NCBI RefSeq assembly: GCF_000016285.1 | Contig: NC_011988.1 | Span: 62,001 to 126,000 of the forward strand | Length of the DNA: 64,000 bases | Direction: 5' to 3' | Source: Allorhizobium ampelinum S4 | Lineage (GTDB): Bacteria > Pseudomonadota > Alphaproteobacteria > Rhizobiales > Rhizobiaceae | Program-made: the position numbers and the translations under genes | The notes under the pieces: generated by a model | The model's database searches: none | Told to the model about the DNA's origin: nothing | Seen by the model: only the letters and a program-made list of their open reading frames with translations | In this document: positions 52,943-61,681 of the stretch, in pieces | Layout of the letters: each line of letters starts with the position of its first letter | Position numbering within the stretch: position 1 is the first letter of the stretch

Positions 52943-54309
52943 CGTTTCCTACGCTCAACCGCCCCAAATCAATTGCCGGACGACTGCTGATTTTCTCCGG
53001 CGTCTTCGTCACTCTGGCCCTCGTGGTGGCGTCTGTCGTTCTGTGGCTAGCGCTCAAAACCGTCATCCGCGAGCAGATCGATCAGCGCCTCGACACGCAG
53101 ATCAGCGCCCTGGCCAGTGCGGTGGTGCGGGATGAAGGCGGTAGGCTCACGCTTTCCACACCGCTGGACGCGCCGCCGTTTGATCGCCCCGGATCAGGCT
53201 GGTATTGGCAGATCGAGAGCATGGGGCAGCAGCTCACCTCACGTTCGCTGTTGGGTGGAACCATAGACACTCCGCCACTAAGCCAAGATTTCTTCCAGAT
53301 GATCACGGCCACGCCGACCCCCGGAGAGGGGCATGACCATGGAAAAAAGCTCTATTTGCGTCAGAGCACCCGTGATGTCGGTGGCGCCATCATGACGATT
53401 ACAGTGTCCGCGCCTCAGGCAGCGCTCGCCGATCCTGCTATTCGCGCTTTGCTGTGGCTGGCACCCAGCATGCTGCTGTTGGGCGCTGTGCTGATGATCG
53501 GCACGCTCTGGCAGATCCGCTTTGGCCTTCGTCCCCTCACATCGATGGCAGCCGACATCGACGCCATCAACCGTGGAGAAAGGTCTCGGCTTCCCGATAT
53601 GCCCATCATCGAACTCGCGCCACTGGCATCAAAGACCAATGCGCTGATTGAGGCCAATGACGAGAGACTGGCCGCAACACGCATTCAATTTGCCAATCTG
53701 GCGCACGGATTGAAGACACCCGTCGCCAGCCTGCTGCTGGCGCTTGATAGCGGCAACGATCAGGACGGTTCGCTGCGCGACCTCGTCGCTAAAATAGACA
53801 ACAGGATCAAGCACCATCTCAGTGCCGCCCGTCGAGTGATGGCATCGGCAAACATAGTTGCGCGCACCAATGTGGCTCAGTCAATTGCCGACGTCTATGG
53901 CGCGATCAGCCTGATCCATGCGGATCGTGGCATCATCTTTCAAACCGAAGTTGCGGATGGATTGTGTGTCGCCTGCGACGACAAGGATGTCGAGGAGATG
54001 TTTGGCAACCTGATCGACAACGCCTTCAAGTGGGCATCGGAGCATGTTTCAGTTCTTGCTGAGCGGGATGGACCTATGGTGAGGATCAGCGTTGAAGACG
54101 ATGGTCCCGGCATCCCGTTGGAGCGTCTCCATACAGTTCTACTGCCCGGTGTTCGGGAAGACGAACGGGTTCCTGGCGATGGTTTTGGTCTGACGATTGT
54201 AACGGAAATGGCTGGTCTCTATGGGGGATCGTTTGAACTAGAGCGGCTTGCCCCGACTGGCTTGCGTGCGGTGCTTGCACTTCCCGCCGCCAAAGGTTCC
54301 GTCCAATAA
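52939..54309 (+). CDS. Sensor histidine kinase, PhoQ-like
   Basis: A 456-residue inner-membrane kinase. Membrane segment 1 is near residues 14-36, the periplasmic domain runs to about 170, and segment 2 is near 172-195, with a HAMP-like linker (IRFGLRPLTSMAADIDAINR). The HisKA box has His256 in NLAHGLKTPVASLLLALD. The N-box is EEMFGNLIDNAFKWASE, and the ATP lid is VEDDGPGIP with DGFGLTIVTEMA. Pairs with the preceding regulator. It resembles rhizobial PhoQ/FeuQ kinases in layout, but the signal is unknown. Confidence 0.92.
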   Translation: MTFPTLNRPKSIAGRLLIFSGVFVTLALVVASVVLWLALKTVIREQIDQRLDTQISALASAVVRDEGGRLTLSTPLDAPPFDRPGSGWYWQIESMGQQLTSRSLLGGTIDTPPLSQDFFQMITATPTPGEGHDHGKKLYLRQSTRDVGGAIMTITVSAPQAALADPAIRALLWLAPSMLLLGAVLMIGTLWQIRFGLRPLTSMAADIDAINRGERSRLPDMPIIELAPLASKTNALIEANDERLAATRIQFANLAHGLKTPVASLLLALDSGNDQDGSLRDLVAKIDNRIKHHLSAARRVMASANIVARTNVAQSIADVYGAISLIHADRGIIFQTEVADGLCVACDDKDVEEMFGNLIDNAFKWASEHVSVLAERDGPMVRISVEDDGPGIPLERLHTVLLPGVREDERVPGDGFGLTIVTEMAGLYGGSFELERLAPTGLRAVLALPAAKGSVQ

Positions 54310-54428
54310 CCTGATGAAGTGCTGCTTATCTTGATTGGTCAACCAATCGTGACGGCTGACGCATTTTCTGTAAAGCACCCTTGTCCAAATTCCTTGCCGA
54401 CCGCAGCCGTAAAGCCATATAAGGCAGC

Positions 54429-55037
54429 ATGACCTCTGATTCAAAGATTTTTGTTGGCCTCCGGTCGACACGTAAAAAGCCTGCTCCAGACCGTGGATCG
54501 ACAGGTCCGAAATGCCAATGGGATGGCTGCGAAAAGGGTGGAACGCATCGCGCTCCTGTCGGGCAAATTGCCGAGGGTCTCTATCTGCTGTTCTGTGCCG
54601 ATCATGTGAAAACCTACACCAAAGGTTACAATTTCGCACCCAATCTGTCCGACCCCGTAACGGCGCGCTATCAGAAGGATGCGGCGAGCGGCAAGCTGCA
54701 GACGTGGGGGACCAGCGTCAATAAGCCGTCGGAAATTCCGCTGCCTTCCACGGCCCGCTCCGGCTCTGCAAAGGCCACAAACGCACGTAAAAGCGCGGCA
54801 CAGCGCCAAGCGGAAAAATTGGATATTCAGCGCCGTAAGCTCAAGGTGCTGGAAGCGAAGGCTTTCGAGACGCTTGGCCTTTCCCCGGATGCAACGCCGG
54901 AAGAGATCAGAAGCCGCTATAAGCAGAAGCTCAAAATGCATCATCCGGATGCAAATAACGGCGATCGAAACTCCGAGGATAAGCTTCAGGCTTCGATCGA
55001 CGCCCATAAAATCCTCAAGCTCAACGGATTTTGTTGA
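54429..55037 (+). CDS. J-domain (DnaJ-type) protein
   Basis: A 202-residue protein. The C-terminal J-domain covers roughly residues 137-202: AFETLGLSPDATPEEIRSRY, the HPD motif in KLKMHHPDANNGDRNSEDKL and the last helix with AHKILKLNGF. The N-terminal part has Cys/His pairs (CQWDGCEKGGTHRAP and FCADHV) that look like a small zinc site. This architecture is widespread in alphaproteobacteria. It should stimulate a DnaK-type chaperone on an unknown client. Confidence 0.88.
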   Translation: MTSDSKIFVGLRSTRKKPAPDRGSTGPKCQWDGCEKGGTHRAPVGQIAEGLYLLFCADHVKTYTKGYNFAPNLSDPVTARYQKDAASGKLQTWGTSVNKPSEIPLPSTARSGSAKATNARKSAAQRQAEKLDIQRRKLKVLEAKAFETLGLSPDATPEEIRSRYKQKLKMHHPDANNGDRNSEDKLQASIDAHKILKLNGFC

Positions 55038-55103
55038 GTGTAGGGCACGAAAGAACAGGCAGGTTCAAGTGCGGTCTGTCTCCCGAATTGCACACCACTG
55101 AAC

Positions 55104-56117
55104 CTACCCAATCTCCAGAATAGCCTTGATCACACCGGCTTGCGGCTGGGACCATTCCTTGAACAGCTTGACGCTATCATCAAGGTGGCCGGTATGGGTG
55201 TTCAAAGCGCGCGTCGGCACCTTGCCAGCCTCAATCTGGCGGACGACTTCGGCAAAATCGTCGGGTTGGGCATTGCGGCTGGCAATCAGCGTTGCCTCGC
55301 GTTTGTGGAATTCCGGATCAGAGAAGGTTATGTCCTGGCGAACGACGGAGAGCAGGACATAGCGTGCGCCATGGGCGAGGAAATTGAAACCGCGCTGCAT
55401 CGGAATGGCATTACCGGTGGCATCGATCACCACATCGAAACCATCGCCACCCGTCATCCTCTCAACTTCGGCCTCGGCGGAAGTATCGGCAAACAGCGAT
55501 TGATCCGCCATGAGGCGATCCACGGCAAAGGCCAGGCGATCCTCGCGGGTATCCATAACAGTCACATGCGCGCCTCTCGCCTTGGCAAAGATGATGGCCG
55601 ACATGCCAATCGGGCCGGCGCCGGTGACGAGAACACGATCCTGCTGTTGGATGTTACCGCGTTTCACACCATGAGCGCCGATGGCCAGAAACTCAATCAT
55701 CGCCGCATCAGCAAGTGAAATGCCACCGGTCGGTACGACGTTTTCTTCCGGCACGCTCACATATTCGGCCATGCCGCCATCACAGTGAACACCAAGAACC
55801 CGGATATTCTGGCAGGCATTCGAGAGACCCTTGCGGCAGGCATGGCAGGCGCCGCAGGACAGGTAGGGGACAATATAGACGGCATCCCCGGTCTTCAGAT
55901 GACTGCCTGCGGGCGCCTCCGCAACCGTTCCCGACAATTCATGTCCCATGACGCGAGGATATTCAAGGAAGGGATGCTTGCCCGCATAGATGTGAAAATC
56001 CGTGCCGCAGATGCCGACATGGCGGATCCGCACGAGAACCTCATTTTCTGCACGCGGTGGCGGCGCGCGCTCGATAAGGGAGAGGCGGCCGGGTTCTTCG
56101 CAGATGAGCGCTTTCAT
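55104..56117 (-). CDS. Zinc-dependent medium-chain alcohol dehydrogenase
   Basis: A 337-residue MDR protein. Catalytic zinc ligands: Cys in VGICGTDFHIYAGKHPFLEY and His-Glu in MGHELSGTVAEAP. Structural zinc Cys cluster: CGACHACRKGLSNACQNIRV. The NAD-binding motif is VTGAGPIGMSAIIFAKARGA. It is last in the fucose-type operon. In known oxidative L-fucose routes the dehydrogenase after fuconate dehydratase is usually an SDR. This enzyme may take that step (2-keto-3-deoxy-L-fuconate oxidation) or oxidise another sugar acid. The assignment is inference. Confidence 0.85.
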   Translation of the reverse strand: MKALICEEPGRLSLIERAPPPRAENEVLVRIRHVGICGTDFHIYAGKHPFLEYPRVMGHELSGTVAEAPAGSHLKTGDAVYIVPYLSCGACHACRKGLSNACQNIRVLGVHCDGGMAEYVSVPEENVVPTGGISLADAAMIEFLAIGAHGVKRGNIQQQDRVLVTGAGPIGMSAIIFAKARGAHVTVMDTREDRLAFAVDRLMADQSLFADTSAEAEVERMTGGDGFDVVIDATGNAIPMQRGFNFLAHGARYVLLSVVRQDITFSDPEFHKREATLIASRNAQPDDFAEVVRQIEAGKVPTRALNTHTGHLDDSVKLFKEWSQPQAGVIKAILEIG

Positions 56118-56170
56118 CAGGATGTCCTTTATTCAGTGGATGACGGGTCGCGTGTTGGGAAACTGACGCG

Positions 56171-57460
56171 TCAGACTGCCTTTGAGGTGGGGAACGTATA
56201 GGCAGCAATTGATTCAGGCTTCATCTCGATGGAGAAGCCGGGGCGGGATGGCGGCATATAGGCGGCGTTGCGGATGACGCAGGGATCGATGAAGTGTTCG
56301 TGCAGATGGTCTACATATTCGATCACGCGGCCCTCTCTGGTGCCGGAGACCGCGATATAATCGATCATCGAAAGATGCTGGACATATTCACACAGCCCAA
56401 CACCGCCCGCATGCGGCCAGACAGGCTTTTCATATTTCGCCGCCAGCAGCAGTACGGCGAGAACTTCGTTGAGCCCACCCATGCGGCAGGAATCGATCTG
56501 GACGATGTCAATCGCGCCTTCGGTGATGAATTGCTTGAACATGATGCGGTTCTGGCACATCTCGCCGGTTGCGACCTTGATCGGCGCAATGGCATCGCGG
56601 ATCTTGCGGTGACCTGCCACATCGTCCGGGCTGGTTGGCTCCTCGATGAAAAAAGGTTTGGCAAAGGCGAGCTTTTTCATCCAGTCGATGGCCTGGCCGA
56701 CTTCCCAGACCTGATTGGCATCGACCATCAGATACCGATCCGGACCGATCACCTCGCGGGCAATCGTCAGACGACGAATGTCATCCTCAAGATCACGCCC
56801 AACCTTCATCTTGATATGATTGAAACCCTGGTCGATGGCGTCCTGCGCCAGACGGCGCAGCTTGTCATCGTCATATCCCAGCCATCCGGCCGAGGTTGTG
56901 TAACAGGGATAGCCTTGCCTTTCGAGAAGCGCGATGCGGTCGGCCTTGCCGTCCTCCGCCTTGCGTAAAATCGCGACAGCTTCCTCGCGGGTCAGCGCAT
57001 CGGTGAGATAGCGATAATCGACGATATCGGCGATCTCTTCCGGTGACATGGTCGATACGAACTGCCACACCGGCAGACCGGCCTGCTTTGCCATGGCATC
57101 CCAGAAGGCATTGACGACAGCGCCTGTTGCCAGATGCATGGCGCCCTTGTCGGGTCCGATCCAGCGCAACTGGCTATCGCCAGTCAGCTTTCGCCAGAAC
57201 TTGCCAGGCGCAGCCCGTACTTCGTCCAGATCCACGCCCACCACCAGATGGCGCATGGCCTTGATCGCCATACAGCAGATATCGTTGCCGCGGCCAATGG
57301 TAAAGGTGAGGCCATGGCCTTCCAGGCCAGGCTCATCCGTTTCGAGGACCACGTATGCCGCTGAATAATCCGGGTCCGGGTTCATGGCATCGGAGCCGTC
57401 GAGGCTTGCAGATGTCGGAAAGCGCAGGTCGAAAACATTGAGATCGGTAATGCGGGTCAT
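56171..57460 (-). CDS. L-fuconate dehydratase (enolase superfamily)
   Basis: About 429 residues from the ATG at 57460. Enolase-superfamily markers are FNHIKMKVGRDLEDDIRRLT (catalytic K-x-K), LMVDANQVWEVGQAI (metal Asp), FFIEEPTSPDDVAGH (Glu), VATGEMCQNRIMFK (Glu) and WPHAGGVGLCEYVQHL (His). Length and DLRFPTSASLDGSDAMNPDP at the N-terminus match L-fuconate dehydratase closely. It removes water to give 2-keto-3-deoxy-L-fuconate. A 240-base repeat-bearing gap separates it from the lactonase gene upstream. Confidence 0.9.
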   Translation of the reverse strand: MTRITDLNVFDLRFPTSASLDGSDAMNPDPDYSAAYVVLETDEPGLEGHGLTFTIGRGNDICCMAIKAMRHLVVGVDLDEVRAAPGKFWRKLTGDSQLRWIGPDKGAMHLATGAVVNAFWDAMAKQAGLPVWQFVSTMSPEEIADIVDYRYLTDALTREEAVAILRKAEDGKADRIALLERQGYPCYTTSAGWLGYDDDKLRRLAQDAIDQGFNHIKMKVGRDLEDDIRRLTIAREVIGPDRYLMVDANQVWEVGQAIDWMKKLAFAKPFFIEEPTSPDDVAGHRKIRDAIAPIKVATGEMCQNRIMFKQFITEGAIDIVQIDSCRMGGLNEVLAVLLLAAKYEKPVWPHAGGVGLCEYVQHLSMIDYIAVSGTREGRVIEYVDHLHEHFIDPCVIRNAAYMPPSRPGFSIEMKPESIAAYTFPTSKAV

Positions 57461-57566
57461 ATCAGCCTCTCGGGCAGATCCGCAAAGCGGTGATGCGCTT
57501 TTGCGCCGGACCTGCAAATTGAAACAAGCATGGGTGCCTTCTTCTGCTCACTTAAAAACGGGTCAT

Positions 57567-57690
57567 TATACGAAGAGTCATTGAAAATGACTCTTCGTAT
57601 ACCACTTTAGAATATCTCAAGCCCTTGATGCATTTGAGATATTCGAAACTTTTTCAAGTCGAGGATGCGTGAGCATCTTCGAGACTTGGT
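57567..57690. repeat. Palindromic element cluster inside the fucose operon
   Basis: Three stem-loops in a row. 57567-57582 and 57586-57601 are perfect 16-base arms around GAA. GAATATCTCAA (57610-57620) pairs with TTGAGATATTC (57634-57644). AAGTCGAGGATGC and GCATCTTCGAGACTT (about 57656-57687) pair imperfectly. The first hairpin resembles the element at 34295-34328. It resembles mosaic palindromic elements of rhizobia and lies between two operon genes. Confidence 0.75.
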
Positions 57691-57702
57691 ATTATTAGTC
57701 CC

Positions 57703-58515
57703 TCAAAGGCCATAGAAGCGGCGGGCATTTTCACAAAACACCCGATCATGTGCGGCTTCCGGCACGATGGCGCGGGCCTGGGCAAACCAGCTGTCATAAT
57801 CGCTGACGAGGTTCAGCACGGGCCAGTCGCTGCCCCACATCACCCGCTCCGGCCCAAAGAGTTCGAGGATCGTCTCGGCATAGGGACGAATGGCTTCGGG
57901 CTGCTGCGCACCGGCTTCGGTCAGCAGGCCGGATAGCTTGCATGAGATGTTTTCCAGGTCGGCAAGCCGCGTCATGGCCGTGCGCCAGTCGCTATAGAGC
58001 CCTTGGGCGATGACGGGTTTTGCCCCGTGATCGATGACGACAGGAAGAGCGGGATACCGGCGCGCAAACCTCTCCAATGGTGCGAGGTGGCGGGGCAGAA
58101 CCAGCGCGTCGAAGGTGAGACCCGACGCCAGCATCGCCCCGATGGCCGGGTCGAGTGCGGGATCGTCGATCCAGTCATCCTCGGCAATATCCTGCACCAT
58201 CGGGCGCAGGCCCTTCAGCTTCGGATAGGTCGCCAGTTCCGTGATGAGGGTGGCCGCGTCCGCCGCCTTCAGGTCAACCCAGCCCACCACGCCAAGAATG
58301 AAATCATGGTGTTGCGCCAGATCCAGCAGGAATCGCGTGTCATCAATGCTCGGCAGTGATTGAACCAGAACCGTCCCCCCAACGCCCGTCGCTGACAGTT
58401 GCGGCTCTAAGTCTACGGTCCCGAAATCCCGGTGAATGGTGGCAAGTTCCGGTGGGGGCCATTGGCCTTGCCGGTTTTTCATGAGCCAGAAATGCTGATG
58501 GGCATCGATGATCAT
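57703..58515 (-). CDS. Amidohydrolase-family lactonase, probable L-fuconolactonase
   Basis: A 270-residue amidohydrolase_2 protein from the ATG at 58515, two bases after the previous stop. The N-terminal MIIDAHQHFWLMKNRQGQW carries the metal His pair. GLRPMVQDIAEDDWIDDPAL, LPVVIDHGAKPVIAQGLYSD (His) and the C-terminal MWGSDWPVLNLVSDYDSW (Asp) follow. This family includes the L-fucono-1,5-lactone hydrolases. It would open the lactone produced by the aldo/keto reductase. Confidence 0.88.
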   Translation of the reverse strand: MIIDAHQHFWLMKNRQGQWPPPELATIHRDFGTVDLEPQLSATGVGGTVLVQSLPSIDDTRFLLDLAQHHDFILGVVGWVDLKAADAATLITELATYPKLKGLRPMVQDIAEDDWIDDPALDPAIGAMLASGLTFDALVLPRHLAPLERFARRYPALPVVIDHGAKPVIAQGLYSDWRTAMTRLADLENISCKLSGLLTEAGAQQPEAIRPYAETILELFGPERVMWGSDWPVLNLVSDYDSWFAQARAIVPEAAHDRVFCENARRFYGL

Positions 58516-58517
58516 GG

Positions 58518-59522
58518 TCACACTCCGATCGGGACGCCATCGGCGATGATGCCCTTGTCCTTCAGGGATCGCCACACGGAGGAGGGGACGTCTTCCTGCA
58601 TCCAGGCCACGTTGGCGCGGATCTGCTCGGCGTTGCGGACGCCGGATACCACGGAGACGACGGCGGGATGCAGCAGCGGAAAATTCAAGGCCGCCGCCTG
58701 TAGCGATACGCCTTCAGCGGCACATGCCGCTTCGATTTCTGCGACGCGCGCAAGAATGTCGGCGGGTGCCTCGGCATAGTTGAACTTGCGGTTTCCCGCC
58801 AGCAGGCCCGAATTGAAGACCCCGGCCACGACGATCCCAACATTGGCTTTTTCCGCCCGGTCCAGCAGCGTCAGGCTGTCCTGTTCCAGCAGCGTGTAGC
58901 GCCCGGCCAGCATGGCGACATCGATATCGAAGGCATCCATCGCATCCCAGACCGCCTGCCATTCATTGACGCCGAGGCCGATGGCCTTGACGAGGCCAGC
59001 GTCGCGCAATTGGCCGAGCGCCTTGAACCCGCCGCCCTTGGTCAACTGTTCCCAATAATGCCCGTGTTTTGCACCATGCGTCATCTGGCCGATGTCGTGG
59101 ACATAGAGAATGTCAGGCTTCAGCACGCCCGTGCGCTGCTGGCTTGCCTCAAAGGATTTCAGAATGGCGTCATAGGTGTAGTCGTAGACCGGACGGAACG
59201 GCAGGGGCTGAATATAGGTGTCTTCCTCTGGTCCGACGGTCTCATCGGGGACCATCACGCGGCCCACCTTGGTGGAGAGCACGTAGTTTGCGCGCTCATG
59301 CTCGGTCAGCATCGTCCCGAGACGGCGTTCGGAGCGGGTGTAGCCATAGAAGGGAGCGGTATCGAAGTAACGAATGCCTGCATCCCAGGCGGCATCGAAG
59401 GCCCCGAGCGCTTCCTGGTAACTTGTCCAGCGATAGAGATTGCCCATCTGCGCACAGCCCAGACCCATCACCGTGAAGGAAACATCGCGATTGCGCAGCT
59501 TGCGCCTGTCGTTGACCTGCAT
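58518..59522 (-). CDS. Aldo/keto reductase, probable L-fucose/aldose 1-dehydrogenase
   Basis: A 334-residue aldo/keto reductase. Motifs: FTVMGLGCAQMGNLYRWTSY, GIRYFDTAPFYGYTRSERRL (catalytic Asp and Tyr), VLSTKVGR (Lys), ILYVHDIGQMTHGAKHGHYW (His) and GIVVAGVFNSGLLAGN. This is the D-threo-aldose 1-dehydrogenase type. It oxidises L-fucose or a related sugar to the lactone. It is the first catabolic gene after the importer, followed two bases later by the lactonase. Confidence 0.88.
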   Translation of the reverse strand: MQVNDRRKLRNRDVSFTVMGLGCAQMGNLYRWTSYQEALGAFDAAWDAGIRYFDTAPFYGYTRSERRLGTMLTEHERANYVLSTKVGRVMVPDETVGPEEDTYIQPLPFRPVYDYTYDAILKSFEASQQRTGVLKPDILYVHDIGQMTHGAKHGHYWEQLTKGGGFKALGQLRDAGLVKAIGLGVNEWQAVWDAMDAFDIDVAMLAGRYTLLEQDSLTLLDRAEKANVGIVVAGVFNSGLLAGNRKFNYAEAPADILARVAEIEAACAAEGVSLQAAALNFPLLHPAVVSVVSGVRNAEQIRANVAWMQEDVPSSVWRSLKDKGIIADGVPIGV

Positions 59523-59591
59523 TGTCCTGCCTATACACTGAAAAAATCCGGGGAAACGGCACGCGAGATGAACCCGCGTGCCGCAATTACA

Positions 59592-60533
59592 TCAATAAAG
59601 CACGTTCTTGGCTTCCGGCTTGTCGATGTTCTGCTTGGTGACGACCACGACGCCGGTGTCGATGAACTTTTCGACCTTTTCCTTCGACAGAAGCTTCAAA
59701 AGCGTATCCACGCCCTTTTCACCCATCTGATAGGAACCCTGGACGACGGTGGCTTCCAGTGTGCCATCCTTGACGAATTCCTGAAGGTCCTGGTTGCCGT
59801 CAAAGCCGATGGCGACGAGCTTGCCAGCCTTGCCAGCCTGCTTGATCGCCCGGCCCATGCCGATGGCGGTCGGCTCATTGGCGCCGAATATGCCCTTCAG
59901 GTCGGCATTGGCGGCAAGAACGTCGGTCGTCTGGTTCAGCGCGGTCGCCATCTGCGACTGCGAATAGTAGGGGCCGACGATCTGGAGTTTCGAGTTTGCC
60001 TTGATGTAGTCGGTAAAGCCGCCAACGCGGCCGATTTCGGAACCGGCACCTGCGACATAGGACATCACGGCGATCTTGCCTTCGGTCCCGACTTTCTGGA
60101 TCATCGCCTTGGCCGCCAGTTCACCGGCGGCCTTGTTGTCCGTCGCCAGGAAGGCCTGGTAATATTTCTCGGCATCCTTCGAGAGCATCGAGTCAATGAT
60201 GACGACGGGAATGCGGGCTTCCCAGGCCTTCTTCACCGCCGGGACCAGTGCGTCCGGGTCGGATGGCGCAAGCAGGATGGCATCGACCTTCCGGTTCACG
60301 GCGTTCTCGACCATATTGACCTGATCGGCAATGGCGGATTCCGCAGCCGGACCCTGGAAGGTTATCGTATGGGCCTTCTGCTTGCCAATCGCGGCATCCG
60401 CGCCCTTCTGGACGTTCTGCCAGAAGGTGGAGTTGACTGTCTTGACGATCACGGCGATTTCGCCCGCCGAAGCGGTGAGCGCGCCCGACAGTGTAAAGAC
60501 TGAAGCCGCAAGGGCCAGGGCTAGTTTACGCAT
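59592..60533 (-). CDS. Sugar ABC importer binding protein (RbsB type)
   Basis: A 313-residue periplasmic binding protein. A signal peptide ends near LTASA-GEIAV. The type I fold shows FWQNVQKGADAAIGKQKAHT, ILLAPSDPDALVPAVKKAWE, VVIIDSML, IFGANEPTAIGMGRAIKQAG and IGFDGNQDLQEFVKDGTLEA. It probably binds L-fucose or a similar pyranose for the RbsA/RbsC-like proteins upstream. A hairpin lies in the gap before it, consistent with higher expression of the binding protein. Confidence 0.92.
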   Translation of the reverse strand: MRKLALALAASVFTLSGALTASAGEIAVIVKTVNSTFWQNVQKGADAAIGKQKAHTITFQGPAAESAIADQVNMVENAVNRKVDAILLAPSDPDALVPAVKKAWEARIPVVIIDSMLSKDAEKYYQAFLATDNKAAGELAAKAMIQKVGTEGKIAVMSYVAGAGSEIGRVGGFTDYIKANSKLQIVGPYYSQSQMATALNQTTDVLAANADLKGIFGANEPTAIGMGRAIKQAGKAGKLVAIGFDGNQDLQEFVKDGTLEATVVQGSYQMGEKGVDTLLKLLSKEKVEKFIDTGVVVVTKQNIDKPEAKNVLY

Positions 60534-60578
60534 AGTTTTCCTCCTCAGTGTGACGGGCCCTGCCGGGGACCGATGCGG

Positions 60579-60598
60579 GGGAAGGCTCCTCCCTTCCC
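60579..60598 (-). promoter_or_regulatory. Intercistronic hairpin before the binding-protein gene
   Basis: GGGAAGG and CCTTCCC form a 7-base stem with a six-base loop, between the permease and binding-protein genes. It may stabilise the downstream part of the message. It is short and could be coincidental. Confidence 0.35.
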
Positions 60599-60631
60599 AT
60601 ATTCGTTCTGATCCCCGCGTGATGGCGGGTA

Positions 60632-61681
60632 TTATTTCCGATTGCGGATCTGATCGATCCAGACGGTGCCGAGAATGACGAGGCCTATAATGATCTGCTG
60701 GGTGAAGGCGGAGACGCCGTTCATGTTCAGGCCATTGCGCAGGATGCCGATGACAAAGGCACCGATGAAGGTTCCGGAAATCGTGCCGACACCGCCGATC
60801 AGCGAGGTTCCGCCAATCACCGCAGACGCGATTGCATCCAGCTCATAGGCCACGCCCTCATTCGGCTGGGCGGTGACGAGACGAGACATCAGCATACAGC
60901 CGGTGAGACCGGCCAGCGTGCCGGAGACGATATAGGTGAAGGCGGTGACGCGGGCGACATTGACGCCTGAGAGCTGGGCGGCGTCCGCATTCGAGCCGGT
61001 GGCATAGATATGCCGGCCAAGCACGGTTCGGTTCAGCACGAAGGCAGCGGCCACGGCAATGACGACCATCAGCACCACGGGATAGGGAATGCCCGGAAAG
61101 CTGACCACTGGAAATCCTTGATCGTCAATGCTTTCGAAGCGCAGCAGCGAACCATTGCCCAAAACCCCGAAGGATTCGCCAAGGCCCGAGACGGCGCGTG
61201 CGCCGGTGATTTGTAGTGCGACGCCCCGTGCAATCAGCATCATGCCAAGGGTCGCAATGAACGGCGGCAGCTTCAGCCTGGTAATGACCAGGCCATTGAT
61301 GACGCCGCAGGCCGTGCCGGTGAGAACGCCGAGCACCATGCCGATCCACACCGGCGCGCCGAGTTCCTTGACGGCAAGGGCGGCGACCACCCCGGCAAGG
61401 GCCAGCACGGAGCCGACCGAGAGGTCAATGCCCCCGGTGATGATGACATAGGTTGCCCCGATGCCGAGAAAGGCAATCGACGTGACCTGTAGCGCAATCG
61501 TCATGCCGTTGTTGACGCTCAGGAAGGCATTGGATGTAAGAGCAAACACGGCGGCCAGAACGACCAGGCAGCCAAGCGCTGCAAATTTCTGGATGATATC
61601 TTTTTGCCGGTCGCTCAGTCCCCTTTTGTGGCCCTTTTTCTGGTCCGCCTGCGGTGGCTTGTCGGTGATGATCTCAGCCAT
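60632..61681 (-). CDS. Sugar ABC importer permease (RbsC type)
   Basis: A 349-residue membrane protein with eight to ten segments. Family motifs are LGIGATYVIITGGIDLSVGS, GVINGLVITRLKLPPFIATL and GRHIYATGSNADAAQLSGVN (the coupling loop). The end is IIIGLVILGTVWIDQIRNRK. Its start overlaps the ATPase stop by eight bases, showing tight coupling. Confidence 0.93.
   Translation of the reverse strand: MAEIITDKPPQADQKKGHKRGLSDRQKDIIQKFAALGCLVVLAAVFALTSNAFLSVNNGMTIALQVTSIAFLGIGATYVIITGGIDLSVGSVLALAGVVAALAVKELGAPVWIGMVLGVLTGTACGVINGLVITRLKLPPFIATLGMMLIARGVALQITGARAVSGLGESFGVLGNGSLLRFESIDDQGFPVVSFPGIPYPVVLMVVIAVAAAFVLNRTVLGRHIYATGSNADAAQLSGVNVARVTAFTYIVSGTLAGLTGCMLMSRLVTAQPNEGVAYELDAIASAVIGGTSLIGGVGTISGTFIGAFVIGILRNGLNMNGVSAFTQQIIIGLVILGTVWIDQIRNRK

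Noticed and set aside
57567..57690. Hairpin cluster considered as a CRISPR fragment
   Set aside because: The units are palindromes of different sequence without equal direct repeats and spacers.
59010..60503. Long rightward open frame of 497 codons
   Set aside because: It lies wholly opposite the aldo/keto reductase and binding-protein genes, both with clear motifs, and has no recognisable domain. It reflects high GC codon use on the other strand.
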